A DNA stretch of 59,214 nt from CAYXBG01 sp964463145 (lineage in GTDB: Bacteria; Acidobacteriota; UBA6911; RPQK01; CBDAPI01). The DNA lies in contig CAYXBG010000001.1 of assembly GCA_964463145.1 (NCBI GenBank), positions 1 to 59,214 of the forward strand. The letters run 5' to 3'. Of this stretch, positions 35,588 to 44,428 are shown one piece after another. Each line of letters begins with the position of its first letter. The first letter of the stretch is position 1. A model generated the notes under the pieces. It did no database searches and had not been told where the DNA came from. It was given only the letters and a program-made list of their open reading frames with translations. Position numbers and translations under genes: made by a program.

Positions 35588-36607
35588 TTATCGCTGTCTC
35601 GACATCTTGGATTTTAGATCCGCCCAAAAGACATCCAGGTTCTCTCGCCGGATTTGTCGAGCCGGGATATTAATAAAACCATTTTCAGGTATTACAGAAT
35701 GATCGCCTCGAATAATGGACGTCAGCACCCTTACGGACTCTAGCGCATAATTATATGGATCTTGGACAACCGTTCCATGGACATAGCCGTCCCTGATCCC
35801 TTGTAGTGTCTCGTCAGCTTCATCAAAAGCAATTACCGCAACATCACCTGCCTTACCGGCCTGTTTTAGCGCTTCGAGACAAAGTGGTGGATTGTAGGCA
35901 AATAAACCCACCATAGCTGCCAAATCAGGAAATCGGGAAAGAGAATCCTCGGCATTAGCCTTAGCCTTACTACGATCGAACTGATCGGTCAGGGTGCCAA
36001 CGATTTGAAAACGTCCATTACGGAGTTCGCTCCCCGGAAGATCATAGTGACCAGCTCGAAATTCACGGTCAAGGATCTCATCAATCAACCCTTGGCGGCG
36101 GCGGCGTGCATTATCTTGCTCGAGCCTACCTACAAATATCATGATTTTCCCGCCGTTTGGAATCGCCTCTTTGACCAACCGGCCACACAAGCGACCCGCA
36201 TCGTAATTGTCCATTCCAACAAAACTCAAGCGGTCGGTCTCAGGCGCATCAGAATCAAGTGTAATTAAATGTGTGCCTTGAGCTGCCTTATTTATGAGGC
36301 CAATTTGATTGTCAGGGTCGATGGAGCTGATTGCGATTCCATTGACACCCAGAGTCAGTAGATCCTGCACGATTCTCTTCTGGTCACTTATCCCTTCAGC
36401 CGGCATATGTACCGTGACGTCTGCATCGAACTCTTGGGCCCCCTCAGCTGCTCCCGCTTGAGCAATTGTCCAAAAAGCGGCGACTCCATTTGTCACAATA
36501 GCAACGTGAGGCTTCGCAGTCCCGCTCTGTTTCTGGACACAACTGACAACCAACCCCAACAGGAAAAGGGTCAAAACCATTCTCGCTAAAAAACAGTGCT
36601 GGTTCAT
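35588..36607 (-). CDS. ribose-type substrate-binding lipoprotein (RbsB-like)
   Basis: A 339-residue periplasmic binding protein. The signal (LTLFLLGLVVSC) ends in a lipobox, so the mature protein should be anchored by Cys23. The ribose-binding-type fold is shown by HVAIVTNGVAAFWTIAQAGA, GVNGIAISSIDPDNQ, LITLDSDAP and VIAFDEADETLQGI. It would deliver a sugar or related ligand to the permease and ATPase encoded downstream, in the order binding protein, ATPase, permease. Lipoprotein anchoring is unusual for a Gram-negative RbsB relative. Confidence 0.92.
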   Translation of the reverse strand: MNQHCFLARMVLTLFLLGLVVSCVQKQSGTAKPHVAIVTNGVAAFWTIAQAGAAEGAQEFDADVTVHMPAEGISDQKRIVQDLLTLGVNGIAISSIDPDNQIGLINKAAQGTHLITLDSDAPETDRLSFVGMDNYDAGRLCGRLVKEAIPNGGKIMIFVGRLEQDNARRRRQGLIDEILDREFRAGHYDLPGSELRNGRFQIVGTLTDQFDRSKAKANAEDSLSRFPDLAAMVGLFAYNPPLCLEALKQAGKAGDVAVIAFDEADETLQGIRDGYVHGTVVQDPYNYALESVRVLTSIIRGDHSVIPENGFINIPARQIRRENLDVFWADLKSKMSRQR

Positions 36608-36669
36608 TTCAAATTCTCAGATTGATTTTGCATATCCTTTGTCTCATGCATTGCCATAGGCCAAGGTCG

Positions 36670-36933
36670 TCAACGCTTAGAACATTCCTCCCGGACTCGA
36701 GGTGCGTTATTGCAAGCGATAGATTCTGTCACGCCAGATGAAATGTCCGAACAAGCCACCGTCACAGCCGCATCGGTTGCTAGTTTCTCTGTGCGCCCAG
36801 ATGCCGAAGCGCATTCTATTTTTCCGCGATACTCTACACATACATAACAAGAAACAACGTTCAGTTGAAGTGTCGAATACACTACAAAAATTAAAAAACC
36901 TATAAAAAATACCGGGACTAAAAGTTTCTTCAC
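36670..36933 (-). CDS. small membrane-anchored cysteine-rich protein, unknown function
   Basis: An 87-residue protein with one N-terminal hydrophobic helix (residues 4-25), followed by a soluble domain with six cysteines (C29, C32, C41 and three nearer the end). An even number of Cys outside the membrane fits two or three disulfides. The pattern CYVCVEYRGKIECASASG, with SGVTESIAC further on, looks conserved rather than random. It lies 62 bases upstream of the sugar-binding lipoprotein gene, reading the same way. I cannot give a function. Confidence 0.65.
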   Translation of the reverse strand: MKKLLVPVFFIGFLIFVVYSTLQLNVVSCYVCVEYRGKIECASASGRTEKLATDAAVTVACSDISSGVTESIACNNAPRVREECSKR

Positions 36934-37113
36934 GTCAGTTTATTGCTCCTCGAACTAGTTTAGGCAGGTACCTGAAGCCTTGCAAGGTGGCTACAGAAGA
37001 AAACTCTTCATATCTTCCTTACAACAAATTTGTGTCGTTAAGTAGGCCCGCCAATATATGAGGAGAAGACTAGTACTCGAATCTGAGCACCAGAGAGGGA
37101 GCTTTTTGGTATT

Positions 37114-38514
37114 ATGCAAGCCTCGGAGAAAAGAGCCATGTTAGAAACGAGTTCACATAAGGTGGCAAAAAACGGCTGGAATCCATCGAGTTGGAAGCAA
37201 AAACTAGTCGCACAGCAGCCTACCTATAAGGACCAGCGGAAGCTGGCTCAGGTGGTCGAAGACCTTTCCAAACTCCCCCCATTAGTTACGAGCTGGGAAA
37301 TCGAAACTCTAAAAAGCCTGCTAGCGGAGGCTGCACTTGGAAAACAATTTCTCCTGCAGGGGGGGGATTGCTCAGAAAGTTTTGAAGATTGCGAATCACC
37401 CATTATCGTTGCTAAGCTCAAGATTCTCCTGCAAATGAGCCTTGTGCTGGTTCATGGTGCTCACAAACCAGTCATCCGTGTGGGACGATTTGCTGGACAG
37501 TATGCTAAGCCCCGTTCTAGTGATTTGGAGACACGTGACGGTGTAAGCCTGCCCAGTTATAGAGGCGACATGATCAACCGCCTACAGTTCTCTGACGATG
37601 ATCGGGAGCCCAATCCTGAACTGCTCCTCCGGGGCTTTGAACGGGCTGCCCTCACCCTTAATTTTATTCGATCACTCAGCGATGGGGGATTTGCAGACCT
37701 CCATCATCCTGAATACTGGGAATTGGATTTTGTCAGAAAATCACCAAAAGCAAATGGCTACCAGAAACAAGTTTTGGAGATTAGTGAATCTCTTGAATTT
37801 CTGGAAGCACTTTCGGGCTCAGCATCGGCCAAAGTGAATCGTGTTGACTTCTATACCAGCCACGAAGGGTTACACCTTCACTACGAACAAGCCCAAACTC
37901 GTTTTATTGATCGCGTAGGCAAGTGGTTCGATCTCACAACCCACTTTCCTTGGATAGGCGATCGAACGCGCAACCTGGATGGAGCTCATGTTGAATATTT
38001 CCGTGGTATCGCTAACCCTATCGGGATCAAGGTGGGACCAACAACGGATCCAGATGGATTACCAGATCTCCTGGAGCGACTAAATCCGTTAAACGAAACA
38101 GGTAAAATCACGCTGATCCATAGGTTCGGTGATGATAAGATCGAAAAACATTTACCGGCCCTTGTCCAAGCTGTACAAAAAACTGGGCAAATCGTTCTTT
38201 GGTCATGCGATCCCATGCACGGCAACACCGAGTCGACATCCAAAGGCCTCAAAACTCGAAACTTTAAACGAATTTTGGCTGAGGTTGAGCACGCTTTCAA
38301 CATCCACGAAGGGATCGGGTCGCATCTAGGTGGCCTACATGTCGAATTAACGGGGGATAACGTCACGGAATGCTTAGGAGGGGTTGGGGGCCTCAAAGAA
38401 GCAGACTTGCCCCGAGCCTACTTGACTAAGGTAGACCCTCGCCTGAATTACGAGCAAGCACTGGAGCTAGCTCTACTGGTTTCCCGGCGCCTTGAACGCT
38501 TGCGCAAAGAATGA
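37114..38514 (+). CDS. 3-deoxy-7-phosphoheptulonate synthase, class II
   Basis: A 466-residue class II (plant/mycobacterial type) DAHP synthase that condenses PEP with erythrose 4-phosphate at the start of the shikimate pathway. Conserved blocks are LLQGGDCSESFEDC, KPVIRVGRFAGQYAKPRS, YTSHEGLHLHYEQ and GGLHVELTGDNVTECLGG. The family has a metal site formed by Cys, His, Glu and Asp; the Cys of GGDCSE and the His of the GGLHVELTGD segment are visible. Starts at 37114 and 37138 are both possible. It stands alone among unrelated genes, with no other aro gene adjacent. Confidence 0.93.
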   Translation: MQASEKRAMLETSSHKVAKNGWNPSSWKQKLVAQQPTYKDQRKLAQVVEDLSKLPPLVTSWEIETLKSLLAEAALGKQFLLQGGDCSESFEDCESPIIVAKLKILLQMSLVLVHGAHKPVIRVGRFAGQYAKPRSSDLETRDGVSLPSYRGDMINRLQFSDDDREPNPELLLRGFERAALTLNFIRSLSDGGFADLHHPEYWELDFVRKSPKANGYQKQVLEISESLEFLEALSGSASAKVNRVDFYTSHEGLHLHYEQAQTRFIDRVGKWFDLTTHFPWIGDRTRNLDGAHVEYFRGIANPIGIKVGPTTDPDGLPDLLERLNPLNETGKITLIHRFGDDKIEKHLPALVQAVQKTGQIVLWSCDPMHGNTESTSKGLKTRNFKRILAEVEHAFNIHEGIGSHLGGLHVELTGDNVTECLGGVGGLKEADLPRAYLTKVDPRLNYEQALELALLVSRRLERLRKE

Positions 38515-38567
38515 TTTAACCCAAATGATGTCTTGTGATCACAGTAGATTCTAAATCCAGAAAACCC

Positions 38568-40421
38568 CTATTCCTCTAGTGTCGCAACCAGGGTTTCTGC
38601 CTCAACCAACAATTCCTCGAGAATGCTCAGGCCAGAGTCCCAAAACTTCGGATCCTCCAAGCTCAATCCGAAATGACTAACCAGAGCCTGCGGCGAATCA
38701 GTACCTCCAGAACGGAGTAATTCAATATAGCGCGGCACAAAGCTTTTACCTTCAGAGCGATATTGGCTCCACAAAGAAAATACCAATAACTCACCAAAAG
38801 CGTAGGCATAACAATAAAATGGGCTATGCACAAAATGCCCTATGTAAGACCACCACTGTCCATACTCAGGTGTCAGCTCGAGGGCATCTCCGTGCATCTG
38901 GGTATTCACATCCAACCAAATTCGATCGAAGTCATCTGAAGACAACTCTCGGCGTCCTCTGGCCGAGTGTACTCTCTCCTCGAATCGAGTGAGTACAATC
39001 TGCCTGAAAACTGTTGCAAACGAATCCTCCAACTTACGACATAAAAACGGAAGCCTTGAGTGAGGATCCCCTTCCTTCTCCCCTATTTTGTCGAAAATCA
39101 ACATTTCCCCAAAAATGCTGGCTGTTTCGGCCAGAGTCAACGGTGTATGAAACTGCAAAATACCCTGTTCACGCGCCAGGTACTGGTGGACTCCATGGCC
39201 TAGTTCATGGGCCAGGGTCATGACATCATTCAATTTTCCATTGAAATTGACCAAGATGTAAGGGTGAACTGATGGGATAGTCGCACTGCAAAAAGCCCCT
39301 CCTCGCTTACCGGACCGTGGCTCAGCATCGACCCAATTCTGGGAAAGAAATTTGTCAACAATTTCTCCCAGCACAGGACTGAAACGATGATAGGATTCGC
39401 TAACCAGTTCACACGCTGTCTCCCATTTACAACTGTAGGCAGTTCCTCCATCCATCATGATCGGGGCATATCTATCATAATCGTAGAGTTTTGGGAGACC
39501 CAGAAGTGTGGCCTTCAAACGATAATAACGCTCGACAATGTCTTGGCGTTTTTCCACTGCTATTAGCAGGGAATTAAAGCTCTCCTCATTAATCTCGTTA
39601 TCCAGATGCCTGCTCGATGCTGGATCCCCAAAATTCTTGAGCCGGGAATCTACAGCGTGATCTTTAACTGACGTGTTCAGAATAAAGGAGGCGAGATGAC
39701 TATTAGCCCTCAATCCGCGCGTGAATGCTTCATGAGCCGTTTTGCGGACATTCCTATCTGAGTCGTAAAGTAGCGATAGTATTTCACTTTGGGTCATCTC
39801 ACGGCTGTCACCTTCGATCTCGACTTGAAAGCGAGCCGCACTAGTAATCTCATCGAAAAGTCGACGGAATGCATCTATCCCAGTCAGTCTCTTCTCGGCC
39901 AGAACAATCTCTTCTGGTTCGGTTAAGGTATGCGGCTTATATCTACGACTACTCAACAAGAAGTGCCTCCATCGACGGCATTCATCGCTCTCAAGGATAG
40001 ACAGTGCCACTTCGTCCGAAAGGGTAATCCAGTCCAATTCAAAAAACATCAAAATGGTCTGCACCTCTGTAAGCGCCTCCTGAGACGCTGCAAGAAGCTT
40101 CCCGTGTGCCGGTAGAGCCGAGTCGGCCGAGTGCAACAAACTCGCGTAACAAAATGGTTTATAGGTTGTTTCTAAGACCTCTTCGTAAGCAACTAAAGCG
40201 GTAGCCAGCACTGCGGCGGATATGCTTTGATCTTTAATCTGATTCTCAAACTGACCCCGAAAAGTATTAGCCAACTCAACAGCCTTTTCCATATCAGCTT
40301 GGACTGCTGGGCTATCCGGGGAAGCGTAAAGATCACTCAGGTTCCACCGTGCATTTGTGGTCTCCCTTACTCCAACTCCAACAACTGGTACGCTACGCTT
40401 GTAATTTTCCAAATGTCTCAA
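38568..40421 (-). CDS. oligoendopeptidase F-like metallopeptidase (M3 family)
   Basis: A 617-residue M3 peptidase with the zinc motif HELGH in LAHELGHGVHQYLA, and the downstream Glu in LTLAETASIFGEM. The N-terminal helical part and the C-terminal ELLVFSLW stretch fit PepF/oligoendopeptidase F, which degrades short peptides in the cytosol. The start is TTG at 40421, 2 bases after the stop of the M23 gene; GGGAG lies about 7 bases before it, inside the M23 gene end. No signal peptide is seen. Confidence 0.93.
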   Translation of the reverse strand: MRHLENYKRSVPVVGVGVRETTNARWNLSDLYASPDSPAVQADMEKAVELANTFRGQFENQIKDQSISAAVLATALVAYEEVLETTYKPFCYASLLHSADSALPAHGKLLAASQEALTEVQTILMFFELDWITLSDEVALSILESDECRRWRHFLLSSRRYKPHTLTEPEEIVLAEKRLTGIDAFRRLFDEITSAARFQVEIEGDSREMTQSEILSLLYDSDRNVRKTAHEAFTRGLRANSHLASFILNTSVKDHAVDSRLKNFGDPASSRHLDNEINEESFNSLLIAVEKRQDIVERYYRLKATLLGLPKLYDYDRYAPIMMDGGTAYSCKWETACELVSESYHRFSPVLGEIVDKFLSQNWVDAEPRSGKRGGAFCSATIPSVHPYILVNFNGKLNDVMTLAHELGHGVHQYLAREQGILQFHTPLTLAETASIFGEMLIFDKIGEKEGDPHSRLPFLCRKLEDSFATVFRQIVLTRFEERVHSARGRRELSSDDFDRIWLDVNTQMHGDALELTPEYGQWWSYIGHFVHSPFYCYAYAFGELLVFSLWSQYRSEGKSFVPRYIELLRSGGTDSPQALVSHFGLSLEDPKFWDSGLSILEELLVEAETLVATLEE

Positions 40422-40423
40422 AT

Positions 40424-41323
40424 TTATTCTCCCGAGATTGCGATCAGCGATAGGGGGTCTACCCGAGTTCGCATCAAGCGGACACTCCAGTGAAGGTGTG
40501 GGCCTGTTACTCGTCCGGTAGCACCTACCTCCCCCAAGACTTGGCCCCTATACACCATCTGCCCCACCTTAACATGGGCCTTGGAAAGATGGGCAAAGTA
40601 GGAAATCATGCCCTGCCCATGGTCCAGAATCACCGTATTGCCTGAGTAGTAAAGATTGTCAACCAGCGCCACTTTTCCTGAATTGGGCGATTTTATAAGT
40701 GTTCCAGTTGTTGCTCGAAAATCGGTTCCCGAATGAGGGCTGCGACTGACCCCATTCAGGATGCTTCTTTTCCCAAAACCACTAGTGGTTGCTCCGGGAA
40801 CTGGAGATTCAAAGGGCCCACTCCAAAAACGAGTTGGGGTAATAGATTTGAAAATTTGACCTGTGCGTTGCGAATCTTCCCTGATTTTTTTGAGTGACTC
40901 CTTCGGAGGATTAACAAACTTGGCTGCTACAGTAAGGCGACGTGTAGGGAATTGCTTGTCCTTAATATTTAACTCATAAAGAGCCTTGAATGTCCCTCCG
41001 TCCTTGTAAACACCCTCTACAGAAAGCTCTGTGGTCGATGGCTCAACCATCAGATCCAGCCCAACAAGGATATCCCACCGTCTTGAGGTGGCGGTTGGAT
41101 ATCCTACAAATACCCGGCCTTCGAATTCAGCTTGTACTTTCATGAGGAATCGTTCTGATTCGACGATTACTCGGACGACCTCTCCAGGTTGAATGGATCT
41201 GGCCGCGTGGCGAATATTGACCTGCTGCCTAGAATTAGATTCTGCGCTTGCGAGGAAAAAACCCGGAGAGATGACCGAGTAAATTCCAAACAAGGCACAA
41301 AACCACAATGAATTATTTCTCAC
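40424..41323 (-). CDS. M23-type (LytM) peptidase with signal peptide
   Basis: An approximately 299-residue exported protein. The signal (NSLWFCALFGIYSVISPGFFLAS) is followed by an immunoglobulin-like beta domain and a C-terminal M23 domain with HSGTDFRA (HxxxD) and GPHLHWSVR (HxH) zinc motifs. Such enzymes cut peptidoglycan cross-links or act as activators of amidases. The reading frame extends to 41611, but the residues before HVRNNSLW are the antisense of the upstream gene read in another frame. A GTG at 41323 overlaps the previous stop by four bases (GTGA). Confidence 0.92.
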   Translation of the reverse strand: MRNNSLWFCALFGIYSVISPGFFLASAESNSRQQVNIRHAARSIQPGEVVRVIVESERFLMKVQAEFEGRVFVGYPTATSRRWDILVGLDLMVEPSTTELSVEGVYKDGGTFKALYELNIKDKQFPTRRLTVAAKFVNPPKESLKKIREDSQRTGQIFKSITPTRFWSGPFESPVPGATTSGFGKRSILNGVSRSPHSGTDFRATTGTLIKSPNSGKVALVDNLYYSGNTVILDHGQGMISYFAHLSKAHVKVGQMVYRGQVLGEVGATGRVTGPHLHWSVRLMRTRVDPLSLIAISGE

Positions 41324-41631
41324 GTGGAGGCACCCCGAAGACGGCCTCGTACACTCTCGACCTTGTCCCGCATAGTTTGATCGCGGTCGCTGCGTGTTCC
41401 AAGCTTGATGGTTGTGGAAATACGAGGAGCTCCCATCGCATGCACTTTTTCGTGACACTCGCGCAGTGAGGCCATTACCAATCCCCACTCTCCTTCTACG
41501 TTGGTACCGTACGCATGAAGATGGCAATGGAGTCCCGCTCGGTTGAGTATGTCTCCACAGGCAGCAATGTACGAAGAAAGACTTACTCCAACACCTATAG
41601 GCACAATACAAATGTCAGCAATAACCTTCAT
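41320..41631 (-). CDS. thiamine-binding-like protein (MTH1187/YkoF family)
   Basis: A 103-residue protein beginning MKVIADICIVPIGVGVSLSSY and containing GLHCHLHAYGTNVEGEW and ISTTIKLGTRSD, as in MTH1187/YkoF proteins that can bind thiamine or its precursors. The reading frame can be extended to 41691, but ATG at 41631 is preceded by GAGG at 8 bases and matches the family start. Its stop overlaps the M23 gene by four bases. The family role is uncertain, and the coupling with a peptidoglycan peptidase does not clarify it. Confidence 0.85.
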   Translation of the reverse strand: MKVIADICIVPIGVGVSLSSYIAACGDILNRAGLHCHLHAYGTNVEGEWGLVMASLRECHEKVHAMGAPRISTTIKLGTRSDRDQTMRDKVESVRGRLRGAST

Positions 41632-41764
41632 AACAATAACCTCGTTCCTTCCTAATCGAGCTGCAAACCTGGCCCTGGCGCATTCTCCCATATCGATCTG
41701 ATTGTCCGAGGTAGCGGAATGAAACTCTGTCCCACGAATTAGCTATGGGAAAATTTGGAATGAT

Positions 41765-42877
41765 CTAGGAACAAGTAATTTTTTTGTAGAGGCTTTCATA
41801 TAAGGGAATTACGCGAGTCGTACCAAACCTTTGCAGGGCGGCTTCACGGGCTTCACGGGATATTTTTACGTAGAGATCTTCATCTTGCAAAAGTCGCCCC
41901 ACCTTGCCTGCCTGGGCATTAATGTCTCCCGGTAATTCCATATAACTATCGATGCCGTTTCTAATCACTTCGGGGACGCCACCGGTCTGCGTCGCGACTG
42001 CGGGAACCCCACATGACATCGCTTCCAGAGCAACAAGCCCAAAACCCTCTAATTGGCTCGGTAAGAGAAGAATGTCAGCCTCAAGGAGAATCTGATGGAT
42101 TTGCCCTTGCTTACCCAAGAACTCAACATACGAAGCAAGACCTAATTCTTGAGCTAGTTCCTCAGCAGCCCTTCTATCAGGGCCATCCCCTACCATCAAA
42201 AGGCGCGCAGGTGTTTTTTCGCGAACTAGCTTCAGGATCCGGATACAATCCAATATTCGTTTTACCGGACGGAAATTAGAGATGTGAATCAATATTCTTT
42301 CTGACCCCTGAGCATACCCTGTGTTTTTGCGGGGTTTGTAAAGTTCGCAATTCACAAAGTTCGGCACTACATGGATTTTTTTCTCTATTCCAAAAACATC
42401 TCGTGTTTTGTCAGCCAAATAACGACTAGTCGTAGTGACCCCGTCCGACCGTTGGATAGAAAAACGGGTTATAGGAAAATATGCCCGCTCCAAGCCAACC
42501 AGCGTTATGTCAGTACCGTGTAGGGTCGTGATATAGGGAACGCGCCTGTGCTCATCTAGGACACTTTGAGCCAGCAGTGCTGAGACTGAATGAGGAATCG
42601 CATAATGGACATGCAACAAATCAAGTCCTTCACTCCGGATAACTTCCGACATTCGTGACGCAAGGGCTAGGGTATAAGGCTGATGCTGAAAAAGCGGATA
42701 GTCAACAACCTCCACTTCATGATAGTGAATGCCAGGAATTCCGGTATCCAGGCGGATCGGATTTTCATAGGTTATAAAATGAATTTCATGGCCTCTGGTT
42801 GCTAGCTCCATACCCAGTTCAGTGGCCACGATCCCACTCCCGCCATATGTAGGGTAGCAGGTCATGCCAATCTTCAT
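41765..42877 (-). CDS. bshA: N-acetyl-alpha-D-glucosaminyl L-malate synthase (BshA-like glycosyltransferase)
   Basis: A 370-residue GT4 glycosyltransferase. The N-terminus MKIGMTCYPTYGGSGIVATELG is diagnostic of BshA, which makes the GlcNAc-malate precursor of bacillithiol. Family blocks that follow are HVHYAIPHSVSA, TLHGTDITLVG, VVPNFVNCELYKP, ISNFRPVKR, and PSQLEGFGLVALEAMSCGVPAVA in the C-terminal donor domain. AGGAGGG stands 6 bases before the ATG at 42877, better than the longer start at 42898. No bshB or bshC is adjacent. Presence of the gene implies, but does not prove, a bacillithiol-using cell. Confidence 0.93.
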   Translation of the reverse strand: MKIGMTCYPTYGGSGIVATELGMELATRGHEIHFITYENPIRLDTGIPGIHYHEVEVVDYPLFQHQPYTLALASRMSEVIRSEGLDLLHVHYAIPHSVSALLAQSVLDEHRRVPYITTLHGTDITLVGLERAYFPITRFSIQRSDGVTTTSRYLADKTRDVFGIEKKIHVVPNFVNCELYKPRKNTGYAQGSERILIHISNFRPVKRILDCIRILKLVREKTPARLLMVGDGPDRRAAEELAQELGLASYVEFLGKQGQIHQILLEADILLLPSQLEGFGLVALEAMSCGVPAVATQTGGVPEVIRNGIDSYMELPGDINAQAGKVGRLLQDEDLYVKISREAREAALQRFGTTRVIPLYESLYKKITCS

Positions 42878-43092
42878 GCTTGCCCTCCTTACCCTCACTT
42901 CGTCTATGGCCCTATTACCACATTGATGCTGTCACCTGATTCTAGTCGCGTAAATCGATTCTGTCTCCCTAGTCTCCCTAATAAAATCCAAAGCAGAACT
43001 ATTCCTTCTACTGCAAAACAACCCTGATTAAAACGGCATCGAAGAGAGGCCTCCTTGCTAAACAGATCTATTCAAGCTAATGTGAAGCCAAG

Positions 43093-44322
43093 TTGAGTAA
43101 ATCAGGAAAGCCCTCTAAACAAGCTGAGGACCTGGTCTACGACCACTGTTACACATCGGTTTCCCTAGCAGAAATGCTTTCCTCTGCCGAGAATCGGGGG
43201 AAAATTCGCCGTCTTCCCGTACCTCAACTTTACTACGGATTATTCGAGCTTATCGAAACCGAGATGCTTTCCTTGCTACCCCACATCACACAAGAACAGT
43301 GGCAAGGGATCCTCGATCTCGCGCTATGGCGGAAAGATCGGGTGAAGCCTGGTCAGTTTTTACAATGGTCACAATTTCTTCTGAAGGCAGAGATGCCGGT
43401 CGCTCGAAAACTCTTTAGGGGAGTTGACTCTGAGATTTGGGAATTATCCTTCAAGCAACATCTGAAGGTTGTTGTGCGTGATACAGGAGTGGATGATCCA
43501 GTCAATGAAGACGGCAACTGGATCGAAACCCCTGACGGAGCTTTCCATATCCGGCTGCCCGACGACCCAGAAATGGCTAAGATCTTTCAACCCCTTATTG
43601 CTCGTCTTTACGAACTGGATGCGTTACAAATCTGGGACTTATTGCTCTCAGCTCAAGCCCGGACCAGTATAGAGCTTGAGGAAGAGGCGTACCAAGCTCG
43701 GAGACGTCGTATGGAGGACTTTGGTTTTCAAGACTATTTCGATGCGATTTCAATATACGCCCCCTTGTATCCGGAGGAATCTCTTCCAAAAAAGAATCCT
43801 GTAGAAACAACCTTTTCCTCAGTACCCACAATTGTTAATTCTGACCCTACCGAACTAATGGTTATGCAAGCTTTAGCCCAAGCTGCCCAGCCGGCTCTTC
43901 TTGAAGAAATCTTTTTCGTTACCAACAAAGTCCTGTCAGCAGACCTGGTTTCACCCGATGACCCTCAAAAACTGAAGATTGGCATTCGCAAAACGATTTC
44001 TGGCATTAATCTAGGGCTGGAACTTTGGTCAGGCGGGAATCTAGACAGAGCAGTTCAGGGGGTTAAGAAACACCCTTTGAGCACTTTTTTCCGAATTGGA
44101 TATGGGCAACTTCTAAAGCTACAAAAAGAAGCTCGGCTAATACCTCAAGATCACCAGAAAGATTATCTGTCCCATTTGGAGATGGGGCTTAGTCGACGGT
44201 ATCCGCTACTGGCCGTGCGAACACCTGAAAGAATCAAAAAACGATTTTTCCGGACAACCGTAGATATCAACCGCTGCCAACACATATTGGAATACTACAT
44301 ATCTCAACACAACTGGGAGTAA
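43093..44322 (+). CDS. DUF6178-like protein of unknown function
   Basis: A 409-residue soluble, leucine-rich helical protein. The recognisable stretch is VPQLYYGLFELIETEMLSLLPHITQEQWQGILDLALWRKDR, similar to the repetitive helical unit of DUF6178 proteins. No catalytic motif, signal or membrane segment is visible. The start TTG at 43093 is the only one available before an upstream in-frame stop at 43078, and there is no clear ribosome binding site. It stands alone on the plus strand between bshA (opposite strand) and a symporter gene. Confidence 0.65.
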   Translation: MSKSGKPSKQAEDLVYDHCYTSVSLAEMLSSAENRGKIRRLPVPQLYYGLFELIETEMLSLLPHITQEQWQGILDLALWRKDRVKPGQFLQWSQFLLKAEMPVARKLFRGVDSEIWELSFKQHLKVVVRDTGVDDPVNEDGNWIETPDGAFHIRLPDDPEMAKIFQPLIARLYELDALQIWDLLLSAQARTSIELEEEAYQARRRRMEDFGFQDYFDAISIYAPLYPEESLPKKNPVETTFSSVPTIVNSDPTELMVMQALAQAAQPALLEEIFFVTNKVLSADLVSPDDPQKLKIGIRKTISGINLGLELWSGGNLDRAVQGVKKHPLSTFFRIGYGQLLKLQKEARLIPQDHQKDYLSHLEMGLSRRYPLLAVRTPERIKKRFFRTTVDINRCQHILEYYISQHNWE

Positions 44323-44428
44323 CCGACCAACCAGAACTGAGACAACTAACTATTGAGAAACTTCCAAATTAGCTAGTAGACTTTCCGGGGAAACCCGGTC
44401 ACCCGTATACAACCGGTAGTTTAGAAAA

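Noticed and set aside
41324..41611. long N-terminal extension of the M23 peptidase frame
   Set aside because: The extension reads the thiamine-binding-type gene in another frame; a signal peptide begins exactly at the GTG that overlaps its stop.
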